The translations under genes and the position numbers were made by a program. Shown here piece by piece: positions 48,288 to 58,198 of a stretch of 64,000 nucleotides of DNA. How positions within the stretch are numbered: position 1 is the stretch's first letter; every line of letters begins with the position of its first letter. The notes beneath the pieces were generated by a model. It searched no databases. It was not told the origin of the DNA and saw only the letters and a program-made list of their open reading frames with translations. Source of the DNA: Chitinophagaceae bacterium (GTDB taxonomy: Bacteria > Bacteroidota > Bacteroidia > Chitinophagales > Chitinophagaceae); assembly GCA_016713085.1 (NCBI GenBank), contig JADJPV010000001.1:248001-312000 (forward strand), read 5' to 3'.

Positions 48288-49490
48288 TCATCTTTCAAGA
48301 TCAACAGGTGTAATAACAGGCAGCATCTTCTCTGCCTTATCAAGCAATCCAACAATAAAACTGCGAAACAGCATCATACTGGATGAATTGCGTTCACTGA
48401 TCATGGAAAACATACTTACAGGATGATAAGGCACATCACCAATGCCATTCCTGTTGAGATCGTAGCCTTCATATTTGTCCCAGTAATTTTTTTCAAACTT
48501 ATTCAGCACCAAATCGCCATTGGTGGCCATATCAAATGAATTGGCTTTGAAATTATTTTGTGTGATGGTATTATCCATACAGCTTGCCTGGATTTTCATG
48601 GCCCATCCATTACTTTCAAAAATATTCTTCATCACTATAATCCGGTTACTGCCTTCCATCATAACACCCACCGTATTCCGGACAAAAAGATTTCCTTCCA
48701 CATGGCTGTCAGTAATATCTTTCATTAAAATGCCATAAGCAGCAGAACCCCAGTTATCAGAAAACGTATTCTTAAACATCCTGATTCCCTTCGAATACAT
48801 CACTGCCACTCCGGCACCATTATCACGAAAAGTATTTGACAGATAACTGTTATAATTGGAGAACATAAAATGTAATCCATACCGTACATTCTGATGACTG
48901 ATATTGTTTTTTATAACAGAGTTGGTTACAAACTCAAAATAAATTCCATCCCGATGGCCTGTTATATCATTACCCGTGATTTGCATACTGTCGCTCTTCC
49001 AGCAATGAATACCGTTGCCCGATGATATTTCATCTTTAGCATCCGAATTCAAAACATTCCCGGTAATTATACAGGCCGTTGCATGTTGAGAGTAGACACC
49101 AAAATAGCTGAAGTCAACTTTGTTGTTCCGTATGGTAACAGACCGGCTGTCTGCAATACGTAATGCCGCAATGTCGTTGTAGCTGCTGTGACCAGAATTG
49201 CGGAAATGAAGCCCTTCCACAACAGTACCATCACTGCGGATAGTTAATATCTCCACTTTTTTTTCTCCATCCAGTATCGGGAAATTAATCCCCTTTAAAA
49301 AAATTTTTTTTGTAAGAATAATCTGCCCTTCTTTATATACACCCGGATAAATGAGTATGGTATCGCCTTCAGATGCTTTGTTGATTGCTTCTTTAATGCT
49401 GTGGTTTTGCTGCGAAGAACCAACACGCCATGTTTTTGCTTCAGCATTGAAAAGAAATAACAGAAATAGTATGATGATTGACCCTTTCAT
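48288..49490 (-). CDS. nosD: NosD, periplasmic copper-delivery beta-helix protein
   Basis: The N-terminus MKGSIIILFLLFLFNAEA is a signal peptide. The rest is a right-handed parallel beta-helix of the CASH type: IKEAINKASEGDTILIYPGV, then repeated N-x-(I/V) turns such as ITGNDITGHRDGIYFEFVTN, VIKNNISHQNVRYGLHFMFS and NTFRDNGAGVAVMYSKGIRM. The C-terminal NFDNYWD-type sequence appears as KFEKNYWDKYEGYDLNRNGI. The stop of the NosL fusion and the start of nosD share base 49490, so the genes are translationally coupled. Confidence 0.95.
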   Translation of the reverse strand: MKGSIIILFLLFLFNAEAKTWRVGSSQQNHSIKEAINKASEGDTILIYPGVYKEGQIILTKKIFLKGINFPILDGEKKVEILTIRSDGTVVEGLHFRNSGHSSYNDIAALRIADSRSVTIRNNKVDFSYFGVYSQHATACIITGNVLNSDAKDEISSGNGIHCWKSDSMQITGNDITGHRDGIYFEFVTNSVIKNNISHQNVRYGLHFMFSNYNSYLSNTFRDNGAGVAVMYSKGIRMFKNTFSDNWGSAAYGILMKDITDSHVEGNLFVRNTVGVMMEGSNRIIVMKNIFESNGWAMKIQASCMDNTITQNNFKANSFDMATNGDLVLNKFEKNYWDKYEGYDLNRNGIGDVPYHPVSMFSMISERNSSSMMLFRSFIVGLLDKAEKMLPVITPVDLER

Positions 49491-50499
49491 TATTGGATCG
49501 CCTCATTCCATTTTATGACAGCTCCGTTCAGTTCCGTATTAAATTTCGTCATGCTGTCTTCTGCGGCAAAAGCAGCAATATTACCACCCATGGGGCTTCT
49601 CAACTCTTCGCTCTTCAGTAAAAAACTTTCTTCAGCTTTTATCAGTTTGCCTTTTTGAGAATAATCAACCAGATAAATGGATGCAACCTGTTCTTTGGCA
49701 AGAACATTGGATTTTAGAAACGACACTGTACAATGTGTATCATCAAACTTATAAATCTTGTGCTTATCTGTTATCAGTTCTGCACCAAATCGTTGATCAC
49801 TGATTACCATTTTGCAAAAATAACAGGCATCTTTCCCGTATGCTATTGGCTGCGGACCCGATGAACAACTCGGTAACAGAAAAATCATGGATAAACCTAT
49901 TGCAGCAGAAACAGTATGCCTGAGCTTTCTGGCTTTCTTCCATTCCAAAAAAGTAATCACAACAAGTATTAATCCCACGCCAATAAAAATATAACCGCCA
50001 ACATCAGGAAATGAGTATGCCCCAAAGTTGAGCAACTGTTTAAAACCAATCAATGGTGGCTGGTAAGCCATGCCCGGAACAATGATGGCAGCTGTTGGAT
50101 CAAGATTATGCCCATATTCATATTCCCACCTGTAAAAATCATACATGGCTACAATACCAAACAATACATACAGAGCTGTCCACACATAAAAAACCATCTC
50201 CGGTTAATGAAGGCAGCGAGCAATCCTATGACAGCAAATGCTCCAATGATATAAGGCAGTATTGTAAATTCTATAAAATCATTGGCATGCAGTGTACGCA
50301 TTCCAATATAGTGATTCAATCCATTAATGATATCAACATCGCCTCCCAGTTTATTAGCATGAATTTTTAAAACTAATCCTTCAGGATATTGTGGTGCGGT
50401 TAAATCAATTCTCCACATAGGCACAAAAATCACAATTGCCAATCCCACGGCACAAATCAAGGATGCTATTCTTGCCATGGGTGATAAATGATTTTTCAT
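49490..50499 (-). CDS. nosL: Membrane protein fused to NosL (frameshifted)
   Basis: The N-terminal ~220 residues form a polytopic membrane protein (VGLAIVIFVPMWRIDLTAPQ, DIINGLNHYIGMRTLHANDF, YGHNLDPTAAI and GMAYQPPLIGFKQLLNFGAY). It then continues in the same frame through KKARKLRHTVSAAIGLSMIF and LLPSCSSGPQP into NosL, with its copper-site motif CYFCKMVISDQRFGAELIT. NosL delivers Cu(I) to N2O reductase. In other Bacteroidota these are, as I recall, two adjacent genes. Here no stop separates them and the NosL lipobox (LLPSC) is internal. The frame breaks near 50191 (T6 needing T7; RRWFFYVWTALYVLFG). Confidence 0.85.
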
Positions 50500-50537
50500 T
50501 CTTCAATTATTTTAGATCGTCAAATGTTTCAAAACTA

Positions 50538-50580
50538 AAAACAGGCCCGGCTCACATGCAGTGAAGCACAGGCCTGTTTT
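50538..50580 (-). terminator. Hairpin terminator between nosZ and the NosL fusion gene
   Basis: AAAACAGGCC and GGCCTGTTTT (50538-50547 and 50571-50580) pair. On the minus strand the stem is followed by TTTTAGTTTTGAAAC. It may partly end transcripts after nosZ, lowering accessory gene expression. Confidence 0.75.
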
Positions 50581-50602
50581 ATGATAATTATCTGAACTCG
50601 TC

Positions 50603-52597
50603 TTATTTAGCTGCCGGTTTTGTTGTATCGGCTGCTGCTGCTCCCTGCTTACCTAAACTGAACGTAAGCGGAATATTACTTCCTGCAGGTGATACACGCA
50701 CATATCCCTGCATTTCCTGGTGTAAGGCACTGCAAAAATCTGTACAGTAAAATGGATACATACCCGGTTTTTCAGGTACCCATTTCAATGTTTGTGTTTC
50801 GCCGGGCATAATTAACAGCTCAGCAGTAAGTGCACCTTTTACGGCAAACCCATGAGGCACATCCCAATCCTGCTCCAGGTTGGTAATATGGAAATACACT
50901 TCATCTCCCACTTTTACTCCTTCAATATTATCCGGTGCAAAGTGTGAACGCATAGCAGTTCCGTATACATGTACTTTATTTCCTTCACGTACCACTTTTG
51001 CTTCCTTTTCGCCTTTTTGCAACATATTTGTTTGCGTTTTCTTCAATCTTATAAATCTTTAAACTTTTCTTTTTGATGAGATCTGCCGGCATTGCACCTG
51101 CATAGTGTGGCTCACCAATAGTTGGAAAGTCAAGAATCAATTGCATCTTATCTCCACTGATGTCATATAACTGAGCACTTTGTGCAAGTTCAGGGCCTGT
51201 TGGCAGATACCGGTCTTTCGTAATTTTATTATATGCAATGAGGTATTTACCAAATGGCTTTCTTGTGTCACCACCGGGAATACATAAGTGACCAACAGAA
51301 TAATAAGTTGGAACCCTGTCAACCACTTTTAAATCTTTAATGTTCCATTTCACCACTTCACTGCTTACAAAGAAAGAAGTATACGCAAATCCTTTACCAT
51401 CAAATTCAGTATGCAAAGGTCCGAGACCCGGCTTCTTCACTTCACCATGTAAAGCAGCTTCATATTTAATAACAGGAATGCCGCCAAATTCACCATCAAA
51501 TGTTTTATCCGCAATTGCTTTCTGCATTTTCGTAAAAGAAAACACAGGAATCAATGCTGCCAGTTTACCACTGCCAACAATATATTCACCTGTAGGATCT
51601 ACATCGCAACCATGTGGTGATTTTGGACAGGGAATAAAATAGCAGATATCTTTTAAAATGGCTGGATCAAGAACGGTTACTTCAGTTCTGATTTCGGAAG
51701 TAGCTGTATGTGTTTTTTCATTGTATACATTATGCGCATAACGCACCTTTTGTTTAACGCCTTTGCCTGCTCTCAGGTATTCTTCTGCTTTTTCCAGTTT
51801 ACAGCCATTACAAAATCTTTATCACGCTGAGAAGCATTTACTTCCAGCAATGTATTTGCCTGCTCACTGTTATAGCAGCTGAAGAAGAACCATCCATGAC
51901 TTGGTCCTTTACCTGCATGACTGAGATCAAAATTTACACCTGGCAGCAAAAGCTGAAAGGCAATATCCATCTGGCCTTCTTTACCAATACTGATAAAGCT
52001 GATGGTTCCTTTGAAGTTTTGTTTGTAAGATGCAATCGGCACATCAGTATTATCGCCAACAGGAACACTGAAACGTGTACCTGCAACCAGATATTCAGAA
52101 TTTTCTGTAATAAATGGAGAAGAGTGATTACCTGCACTGTTGGGAAGCTCAATGATTTCAGCTGTGCGGAAAGTTGTGTTGTCAATCCTTGCTACACGTG
52201 GGGTGTTGTTACCGTTACCAAAAGTCCAGCGTCCATCAATTTCACCATTTGTTTGTGAAAATGAAACGTGATGCAAATCATCCCAGGGAACAAAACCATG
52301 CGATGTCATCAACATTGGCTTTGATTCTTCGCTGTAACCATAACCTTTTTCAGGGTCAACAGAAAAAACAGGAATTACCCTCAGCAAACGTCCGCTGGGT
52401 AATCCATACACACTCATTTGCCCGCTGAAGCCACCGGAAACAAAATTGTAAAATTCATCATACTTACCGGGTGCTACATACGCTTTTTCAGCCGAGCCGG
52501 CACTTACTGTGCCACCAGCACCTTTTGGTTTACAGGACATCATTTGCAATACCGATCCTGATAAGAGGATAAACAGTATAAGTTTTGAATATTTCAT
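50603..52597 (-). CDS. nosZ: Nitrous oxide reductase, clade II type (two frameshifts)
   Basis: This periplasmic copper enzyme reduces N2O to N2. The N-terminal beta-propeller carries the CuZ ligand region (PWDDLHHVSFSQTNGEIDGR, SHAGKGPSHGWFFFS). The C-terminal cupredoxin domain carries the CuA motif YPFYCTDFCSALHQEMQGYV. The start MKYSKLILFILLSGSVLQMM, SC is a Sec/lipoprotein-type signal without twin Arg, as in clade II. There are two breaks, both A-run deletions. At about 51795, AACTGGAAAAAGC joins NWKKAEEYLRAGKGVKQKVR. At about 51017, GCAAAAAGG joins VAKKGEKEAKVVREG. The full length is about 665 residues. A cytochrome c gene lies directly upstream. Confidence 0.96.
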
Positions 52598-52648
52598 ATT
52601 CGATAGTTATGGGTTTAAAAAATATTAGCTACTTCTACAACAAGAACA

Positions 52649-52673
52649 CTTCTTACTTCTTACTTCTTACTTC
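52649..52673. repeat. 7-bp microsatellite between cytochrome c and nosZ
   Basis: CTTCTTA is repeated three times plus CTTC, in the 87-bp gap between two coding regions of the nos block. Slippage here could change spacing before nosZ. Confidence 0.75.
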
Positions 52674-52684
52674 CCTCCTGCCTC

Positions 52685-53152
52685 TTACTTCACACCATCA
52701 TTTTTACGCATAAACTCATATACATGGCGGGCATCATCATCTGTTAATCCCTGGTTTGGCATACGTACCAGGCAAATTTCAAGCTGTGCCATTGCCTTGG
52801 GATCTTTATTCAGCATTTCATCTGGGTTAGTGGCAAAATTCATAATCCACTCTGCCCTGAACCTTGATGTAACTCCTTTCCAGCCCGGGCCAACCAACTT
52901 CTCATCAGTAGTTTTATGGCAGCTGGCACATTTCACATCATACACTTTTAATCCTGCTTCTGCCATTGCAGCATCAAGCTCAGGTTTTACGTCAACATTT
53001 GTAAATTTTCCTGCTCCCCGTTCGGGGTCGTAGGTGGATGCGTCGGTTTTATCAGTTGCCGGCTGCTCTGCCTGCTGCTGATTACCTGATGAATTACTGC
53101 CACAGGCATAGATGAATGCAATGAGGCTCAATACGATAAGAGTTTTTTTCAT
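52685..53152 (-). CDS. Monohaem c-type cytochrome lipoprotein
   Basis: MKKTLIVLSLIAFIYAC is a lipoprotein signal (lipobox IYAC), followed by a Gln/Thr-rich linker and a class I cytochrome c domain. The haem site is VKCASCHKT, the GPGWKGVTSRF region follows, and CLVRMPNQGLTDDDARHVYE supplies the distal Met. It is the first gene of the nos block and lies 87 bp before nosZ, so it is the likely electron donor. A Crp/Fnr-type box lies upstream. Confidence 0.92.
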   Translation of the reverse strand: MKKTLIVLSLIAFIYACGSNSSGNQQQAEQPATDKTDASTYDPERGAGKFTNVDVKPELDAAMAEAGLKVYDVKCASCHKTTDEKLVGPGWKGVTSRFRAEWIMNFATNPDEMLNKDPKAMAQLEICLVRMPNQGLTDDDARHVYEFMRKNDGVK

Positions 53153-53185
53153 GCGCTTTTATTTTTTAGTCTTGAAATAACAGCA

Positions 53186-53193
53186 CAAGATTA
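53186..53193 (-). promoter_or_regulatory. -7 box of the cytochrome c-nosZ block
   Basis: On the minus strand TAATCTTG is one mismatch from TAnnTTTG. Its centre (53189.5) is 33 bp from the centre of the regulator box at 53222.5. Confidence 0.55.
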
Positions 53194-53210
53194 CTGTGAG
53201 ATAAAAACTA

Positions 53211-53234
53211 ACTTTATGATTGAAGTCATAAAGT
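53211..53234. promoter_or_regulatory. Crp/Fnr-type box 2, nos promoter
   Basis: ACTTTATGA-TTGAAG-TCATAAAGT is a perfect 9-6-9 palindrome that contains TTATGA-N6-TCATAA. It lies between the divergent cytochrome c gene and the Crp/Fnr gene. It sits at about -40.5 relative to the predicted leftward start. Confidence 0.85.
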
Positions 53235-53377
53235 GAGAAAAGACTTTTGAAAGCACCTGCCAAAAAAGAAGATCAGAAAAGGGAATAATCATTCCCCCAA
53301 AAAATCGATCTTTATTTAAGACGAAGCCATTAAAGACCACCTGCAAAAATTAAAAACCTTACTTACTTAGTTAGATC

Positions 53378-53992
53378 ATGCAAAAATCTGATCAGTGTAT
53401 TATTGATATTGACATTCTTCTGGCATGGGGTGCAACTTTTCATAAACTCCAGAAAGGACACGTTCTTTTTTGTGAAGATGATTATGCAAATTTTTATTAC
53501 CAGGTTGTGGAAGGGAAAATAAAAATGTGCAATACCAATGAGGACGGAAAGGAGTTTATACAGGGTATTTTTGAAGCAGGTGCAAGTTTTGGCGAACCCC
53601 CGCTGTTTGATGCAGGCACGTACCCCGCAAGTGCTTTAGCTGATGAAGATTCAACCATTATCCGTTTAAGAAAAGAAAATTTTCTTCAATTGCTGAAAGA
53701 AAATTTTGATATCCATTTTTGTTTTACTCAAACACTCGCAAGAAGGCTCCGGTTCAAATCCCTCATATCAAAAGAAATCTCTTCATACGGGCCACTGCAC
53801 CGGGTCAGTACGCTGTTGAAAGAATACAAAAAAAATCATGGTATTCAAAGTAGTGAACTTTTTAAAATAGACCTTACCCGCCAGCAGATAGCCGACATGA
53901 CCGGGCTGCGGGTAGAAACAGTTATCCGTTCCATTCGCCAGATGCAGGAAAAGGGAGAATTGAAAATTGAAAAAGGAAAAGTGTACTGTTGA
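53378..53992 (+). CDS. Crp/Fnr-family transcription regulator
   Basis: A cyclic-nucleotide-binding-type beta barrel (FHKLQKGHVLFCEDDYANFY, FEAGASFGEPPLFDAGTYPA) is followed by a dimer helix and the HTH LTRQQIADMTGLRVETVIRS. At 204 residues it is full length. The N-terminus lacks the four-Cys iron-sulphur pattern of classical Fnr, so oxygen may not be sensed directly. A haem- or NO-sensing Dnr-type mode is possible. It is divergent from the nos block, with a palindromic box in between. It is the natural candidate to bind the three boxes in this region. Confidence 0.92.
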   Translation: MQKSDQCIIDIDILLAWGATFHKLQKGHVLFCEDDYANFYYQVVEGKIKMCNTNEDGKEFIQGIFEAGASFGEPPLFDAGTYPASALADEDSTIIRLRKENFLQLLKENFDIHFCFTQTLARRLRFKSLISKEISSYGPLHRVSTLLKEYKKNHGIQSSELFKIDLTRQQIADMTGLRVETVIRSIRQMQEKGELKIEKGKVYC

Positions 53993-54009
53993 TGTGATTT
54001 GAATCATAA
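53992..54009 (+). promoter_or_regulatory. Crp/Fnr-type box 3, promoter of the polytopic membrane protein gene
   Basis: ATGTGA-TTTGAA-TCATAA has one perfect half and one 4/6 half. Its centre (54000.5) is again exactly 33 bp before a -7-like box (TTTCTTTG, 54030-54037, centre 54033.5). It overlaps the end of the regulator gene. Confidence 0.65.
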
Positions 54010-54056
54010 ACGACTTACCATCTTCTTGTTTTCTTTGAATAAACTCCCTCAAACGA

Positions 54057-55307
54057 ATGACATTTACTCAAAAATGGGCAAGGCTGGCAATTCTGAATTT
54101 CCTGGTACTGGCAGCTGTTGGTGTTATACTCCGTTACAAAATTTTATTTCCTTTACCATGGGTTGATCATAAACACCTCCTTCACGGTCATTCACATTTT
54201 GCGTTTGCCGGTTGGGTTTCGCTTGCATTATATGTTGCCATCATTCATATCCTGCAGCCGGGTGAAAAAGAACTAAAACAATTTTCCCGGTTATTGTGGA
54301 TGCATCAAATCAGCAGCTATGGAATGCTGTTTACATTTCCTTTTGTGGGATATGCTGCAGCCTCCATTGCCTTTTCCACTTTTTCCATCCTTGTTTCATT
54401 TTGGTTTGTCTGGCTTGTTTGGGGAATGATTAAAACAAATACCCAACTCAGCTTTGAAAAAAAATGGTTGTATGCAGGATTGATCTGCAATTTGGTTTCA
54501 TCATTGGGAACTTTTGCTCTTGCTTATTTAATGGTGAATAAGATTCTGCACCAGAGCTGGTATTTTGGTTCGGTTTATTTTTATCTGCACTTTCAATACA
54601 ATGGCTGGTTCCTGTTTATTCTGCTTAGTCTCCTGTTTATATACGCAGCCAAATGGATGAATATTGAACAGGTTCAAACCAGTGACCGTTTCTTTTATTT
54701 ATTAATCGCTGCATTAATTCCCGCCTGGTTTCTTTCAATGTTATGGATGCGTTTACCCAACTGGGTGCATTATGCCGGTATTGCTGCAGCACTTCTTCAG
54801 TTAATTGCCATATATCTTTTCTGCAGGTTGTTGCTTGCTATGAAACATATTCTGCAAACTGCTATCCATCCCGTAACAAAATGGATGTGGCTCATTTCTA
54901 TTTCTGCGTTTATTCTCAAAATCATCCTGCAGGCTTTCTCTGCTGTTCCGGTATTAAATCAATATGCATTCGGCATCAGGCCCATTGTAATTGGATTTCT
55001 TCATCTTGTATTACTGGCTTTTGTTTCCGTTTTTATTATTGGGTTCCTGGTGCAAAATCAACTCATTACTGTCGAAAGGAAATGGGCAAGGCGGGGGATA
55101 TGGCTCTTCGTTACCGGTGTATTGCTGAATGAAATCATCCTGATGCTGCAGGGAATTGCGGCGATCAGTTACTCTGATATTCCTTTTTCAAATTACATGC
55201 TGCTGACAACTGCGCTGATCATGTTTTCAGGTTTACTTTTTCTTGTTACAGCGCAAAGAAGAACTCAGTTATTTTCAGGGTTACCAACGCAATTGATCAG
55301 CAGGTAA
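54057..55307 (+). CDS. Polytopic membrane protein with conserved histidines (haem-copper oxidase/NnrS-like in look)
   Basis: The 416-residue protein has about 12 transmembrane helices. Histidines cluster in helices in the manner of haem- or copper-binding proteins: HLLHGHSHFAFAGW in helix 2, LWMHQISSYGM, FYLHFQYNGWFLF and IGFLHLVLLAF. It resembles oxidase subunit I or NnrS-type proteins only in outline, and I cannot assign a family. It follows the Crp/Fnr gene by 64 bp and carries its own box at -40. It is probably part of the denitrification or NO response. Confidence 0.75.
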   Translation: MTFTQKWARLAILNFLVLAAVGVILRYKILFPLPWVDHKHLLHGHSHFAFAGWVSLALYVAIIHILQPGEKELKQFSRLLWMHQISSYGMLFTFPFVGYAAASIAFSTFSILVSFWFVWLVWGMIKTNTQLSFEKKWLYAGLICNLVSSLGTFALAYLMVNKILHQSWYFGSVYFYLHFQYNGWFLFILLSLLFIYAAKWMNIEQVQTSDRFFYLLIAALIPAWFLSMLWMRLPNWVHYAGIAAALLQLIAIYLFCRLLLAMKHILQTAIHPVTKWMWLISISAFILKIILQAFSAVPVLNQYAFGIRPIVIGFLHLVLLAFVSVFIIGFLVQNQLITVERKWARRGIWLFVTGVLLNEIILMLQGIAAISYSDIPFSNYMLLTTALIMFSGLLFLVTAQRRTQLFSGLPTQLISR

Positions 55308-55552
55308 ATCTCCCCTTTTGAAGTTGTGAGAATGTATAAGTGCGACAGTAAAAGATCGTTCATAACAGCAACTTTCATATACTAACGAATATTCATTACA
55401 ACCGGATTTAACCCGGCACTTACTGATTCTTTCCTTTCCTGCCCAAAACCAGCAGGAACAAGGACTTTTTGCTGAAACAAATTTTTTCAGCCCTTCATTT
55501 CTTTTTATCTTTCAGCTCAGGCTTGCCAGCTCTTAAACCAACCAGGAATACT

Positions 55553-58097
55553 ATGTCATTTTCAAACACAGCGGGGCTGCAACAGTTCAAGAATTTAGTC
55601 GGAATTAAATTTCAGCTTTACAACAGTCTGTTCACTTCTCTTCCCTTTCACCGCATTGAGCGTACAGGAATTTTATTGTCGTTACTCTTAGCCAATTGTG
55701 AAGACGGAGTTAAAAAGAAACAAAGCCCGGCAGAAATTATTGAAGACTTTTTCAAACGTCATACTTCTTATACAACGGAGAAACAGCAGATCGATCTGCT
55801 CTTCCGTTTTGTACAATATGCCGAACGGCAGATTGTATTGTTCGATGCGCTGGAAGATGCGGCCTTTAAAGAAGTGCATGATCTGCACGGAACAGGAAGT
55901 ATGAAGCAACTGCTCAACGAAGTACAGCTGCATAAAAAAGAAGATGAGCTTACAAAAAAACTGGCCGACTATTCTGTTCGTTTTGTATTAACTGCACACC
56001 CAACGCAGTTTTATCCCGGTGCTGTGTTGGGTATCATTCATGATCTGTCGAAAGCATTATCAGAAAACAATGCCAGCCAGATTAATGTGTACCTGCAGCA
56101 GTTGGGCAAAACACCTTTCCTCAAAAAACAAGAAACCAACTCCTTACGATGAAGCCGTGAGGTTGATCTGGTACCTGGAAAATGTATTCTATTCAGCTGT
56201 TGGAAAAATTTATACTTCACTTAAAACGCAATTGCAGTTAGGAGCCGATTTTAAAAAGCCATTTATCCGCATGGGTTTCTGGCCCGGTGGCGACAGGGAT
56301 GGTAATCCTTTTGTAACAACAGATATTACACTGAAAGTTGCCGAGCAGCTTCGTGGTTCTATCATCAAATGTTATTATCTCGATGTGCGACGTTTAAAAC
56401 GCCGCTTAACATTTGATGGCGTGGATGTATTATTAACAACATTAGAAAAGAAACTCTACGATAATATTTTCATTCCCGGTCATACAACCAATTTGACTAA
56501 AGATGAAGTGCTCACCACTTTATCTGAAATAAGACAGATCCTCATTCATCAGCACAATGGATTGTTTCAGCAATCAGTAGAGCAACTCATCAACCGTGTA
56601 CAGTTATTCGGTTTGCATTTTGCTTCGCTTGATATTCGCCAGGATAATTCAGTGCATGGAAAAGTATTGTCAGCCATTGCTGCAAGGCAGGGCAATAATG
56701 ATTTTGAATTTCTTCCCAACTATAAACCCGATGCAGAGAACAGGGCAACTGATGAAATGGTGAATGAAACACTCGGTAATATGAAGAACATTCAAAACAT
56801 TCAGCAATCGAATGGTAAAGATGGATGCCACCGTTATATCATCAGCCAGTGTACAAGTGCACTCAATGTAATGGAAGTATATCAGCTCCTCATCCTCAGC
56901 GGATGGAAAAGTGAAGAACTCGATTTGGATATTGTTCCGTTGTTTGAAACAGTAGATGATTTGCAGGAAGCGGCGAAAGTAATGAATGAATTATACGATC
57001 ATCCTGTTTACAAATATCATTTACAGCGCAGGGGCAACCAGCAAACAATCATGCTTGGTTTCAGTGATGGTACCAAAGATGGCGGTTACCTCATGGCCAA
57101 CTGGAGTATTTATAAAGCAAAAGAAGAATTAACAGCTATCTCAAGGCAGTTTGGAATTGATGTGGTGTTCTTTGATGGCCGTGGCGGACCTCCTGCACGT
57201 GGTGGTGGTAAAACACACCGCTTCTATGCATCCATGGGAAAAAATATTGCCAACAAAGAAATTCAGTTAACCGTGCAGGGACAAACCGTAAGTTCCAACT
57301 TTGGTACACAGGATGCTGCACAGTTTAATATTGAACAGCTGCTCAATGCCGGACTCAGCAATGACATTTTTGATTCGGCTGAAATTACTTTGCAGAAAGA
57401 AGAAGAAAACCTCATTGTTGAAATTGCACAAAAGAGTTACGATGCATATGTTGAGCTGAAGAATCATCCTTACTTTATGCAGTACCTCGTTGATGTAAGT
57501 CCGTTGAAATTTTACAGCGATACCAATATTGCCAGCCGCCCCACCAAGCGTGGAGCTTCTTCCCGTCTTGAACTCAAGGACCTCCGTGCCATTCCTTATG
57601 TAGGTGCATGGAGTCAGCTCAAACAAAATGTAACCGGTTATTATGGTGTTGGCTCTGCTTTGAAAGCACTCGATGACCAGGGACGTTTTGCTGAAATTAA
57701 AAAGCTCTACAAAAATTCACTCTTCATTAAAACATTGTTTGATAACTGTGAAATGGCGATGAAGAAATGTTATTTCCCGCTCACTGAATATTTATCACAG
57801 CATCCTTTGTATGGAGTTATCTGGCAGAAGATTTATGATGAATATGTACTTACCCGGAAATATGTACTGATGCTGAGTGGCAATACCGAGCTCATGGAAG
57901 ATTACCCCGTTGAACAGCAATCGATCCAGATGCGTGAACGCATAGTGATGCCGCTCATTACCATACAGCAGTATGCCATTACCAAGATCAGGGAAATGAA
58001 TGAACCCGGTGTACCATCCGTTTCAAAAGAAGCATTTGAAAAACTCATCATCCGCAGTTCCTGTGGAATTATTAATGCGGCGAGGAATTCGGCGTAG
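55553..58097 (+). CDS. ppc: Phosphoenolpyruvate carboxylase (frameshifted)
   Basis: It carboxylates phosphoenolpyruvate to oxaloacetate to refill the TCA cycle. The catalytic His is in VLTAHPTQFYPG. FWPGGDRDGNPFVT, LDIRQDNSVHG, MLGFSDGTKDGGYLMANW and FFDGRGGPPARGGGKTHRFY are family blocks. The start at ATG 55553 (MSFSNTAGLQQFKNLVG) is preferred, although the frame is open from 55469. The break at about 56132 is an extra A in CTCAAAAAACAAG; removing it gives FLKNKKPTPYDEAVRLIWY. The total is about 847 residues. A terminator follows. Confidence 0.95.
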
Positions 58098-58117
58098 GTA
58101 TAAATAAATTAATATTG

Positions 58118-58157
58118 AATAAGCCGTGTATAAAGATTGTACACGGCTTATTTTCTT
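58118..58157 (+). terminator. Terminator after ppc
   Basis: AATAAGCCGTGTA and TACACGGCTTATT form a 13-bp stem followed by TTCTTATG. It lies 20 bp after the ppc stop. Confidence 0.85.
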
Positions 58158-58198
58158 ATGTTGCTAAAATAAATCAGATGCATAAAACTTGAAATTGA

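Noticed and set aside
51000..51800. Programmed frameshifting as the cause of the split nosZ
   Set aside because: There are two breaks in simple A-runs with no slippery heptamer plus pseudoknot, and the same kind of break occurs in many unrelated genes here.
53750..53765. GGTTCAAATCC string like a tRNA T-loop
   Set aside because: It lies within the Crp/Fnr coding sequence (RRLRFKSLI) and no cloverleaf or anticodon arm can be formed around it.
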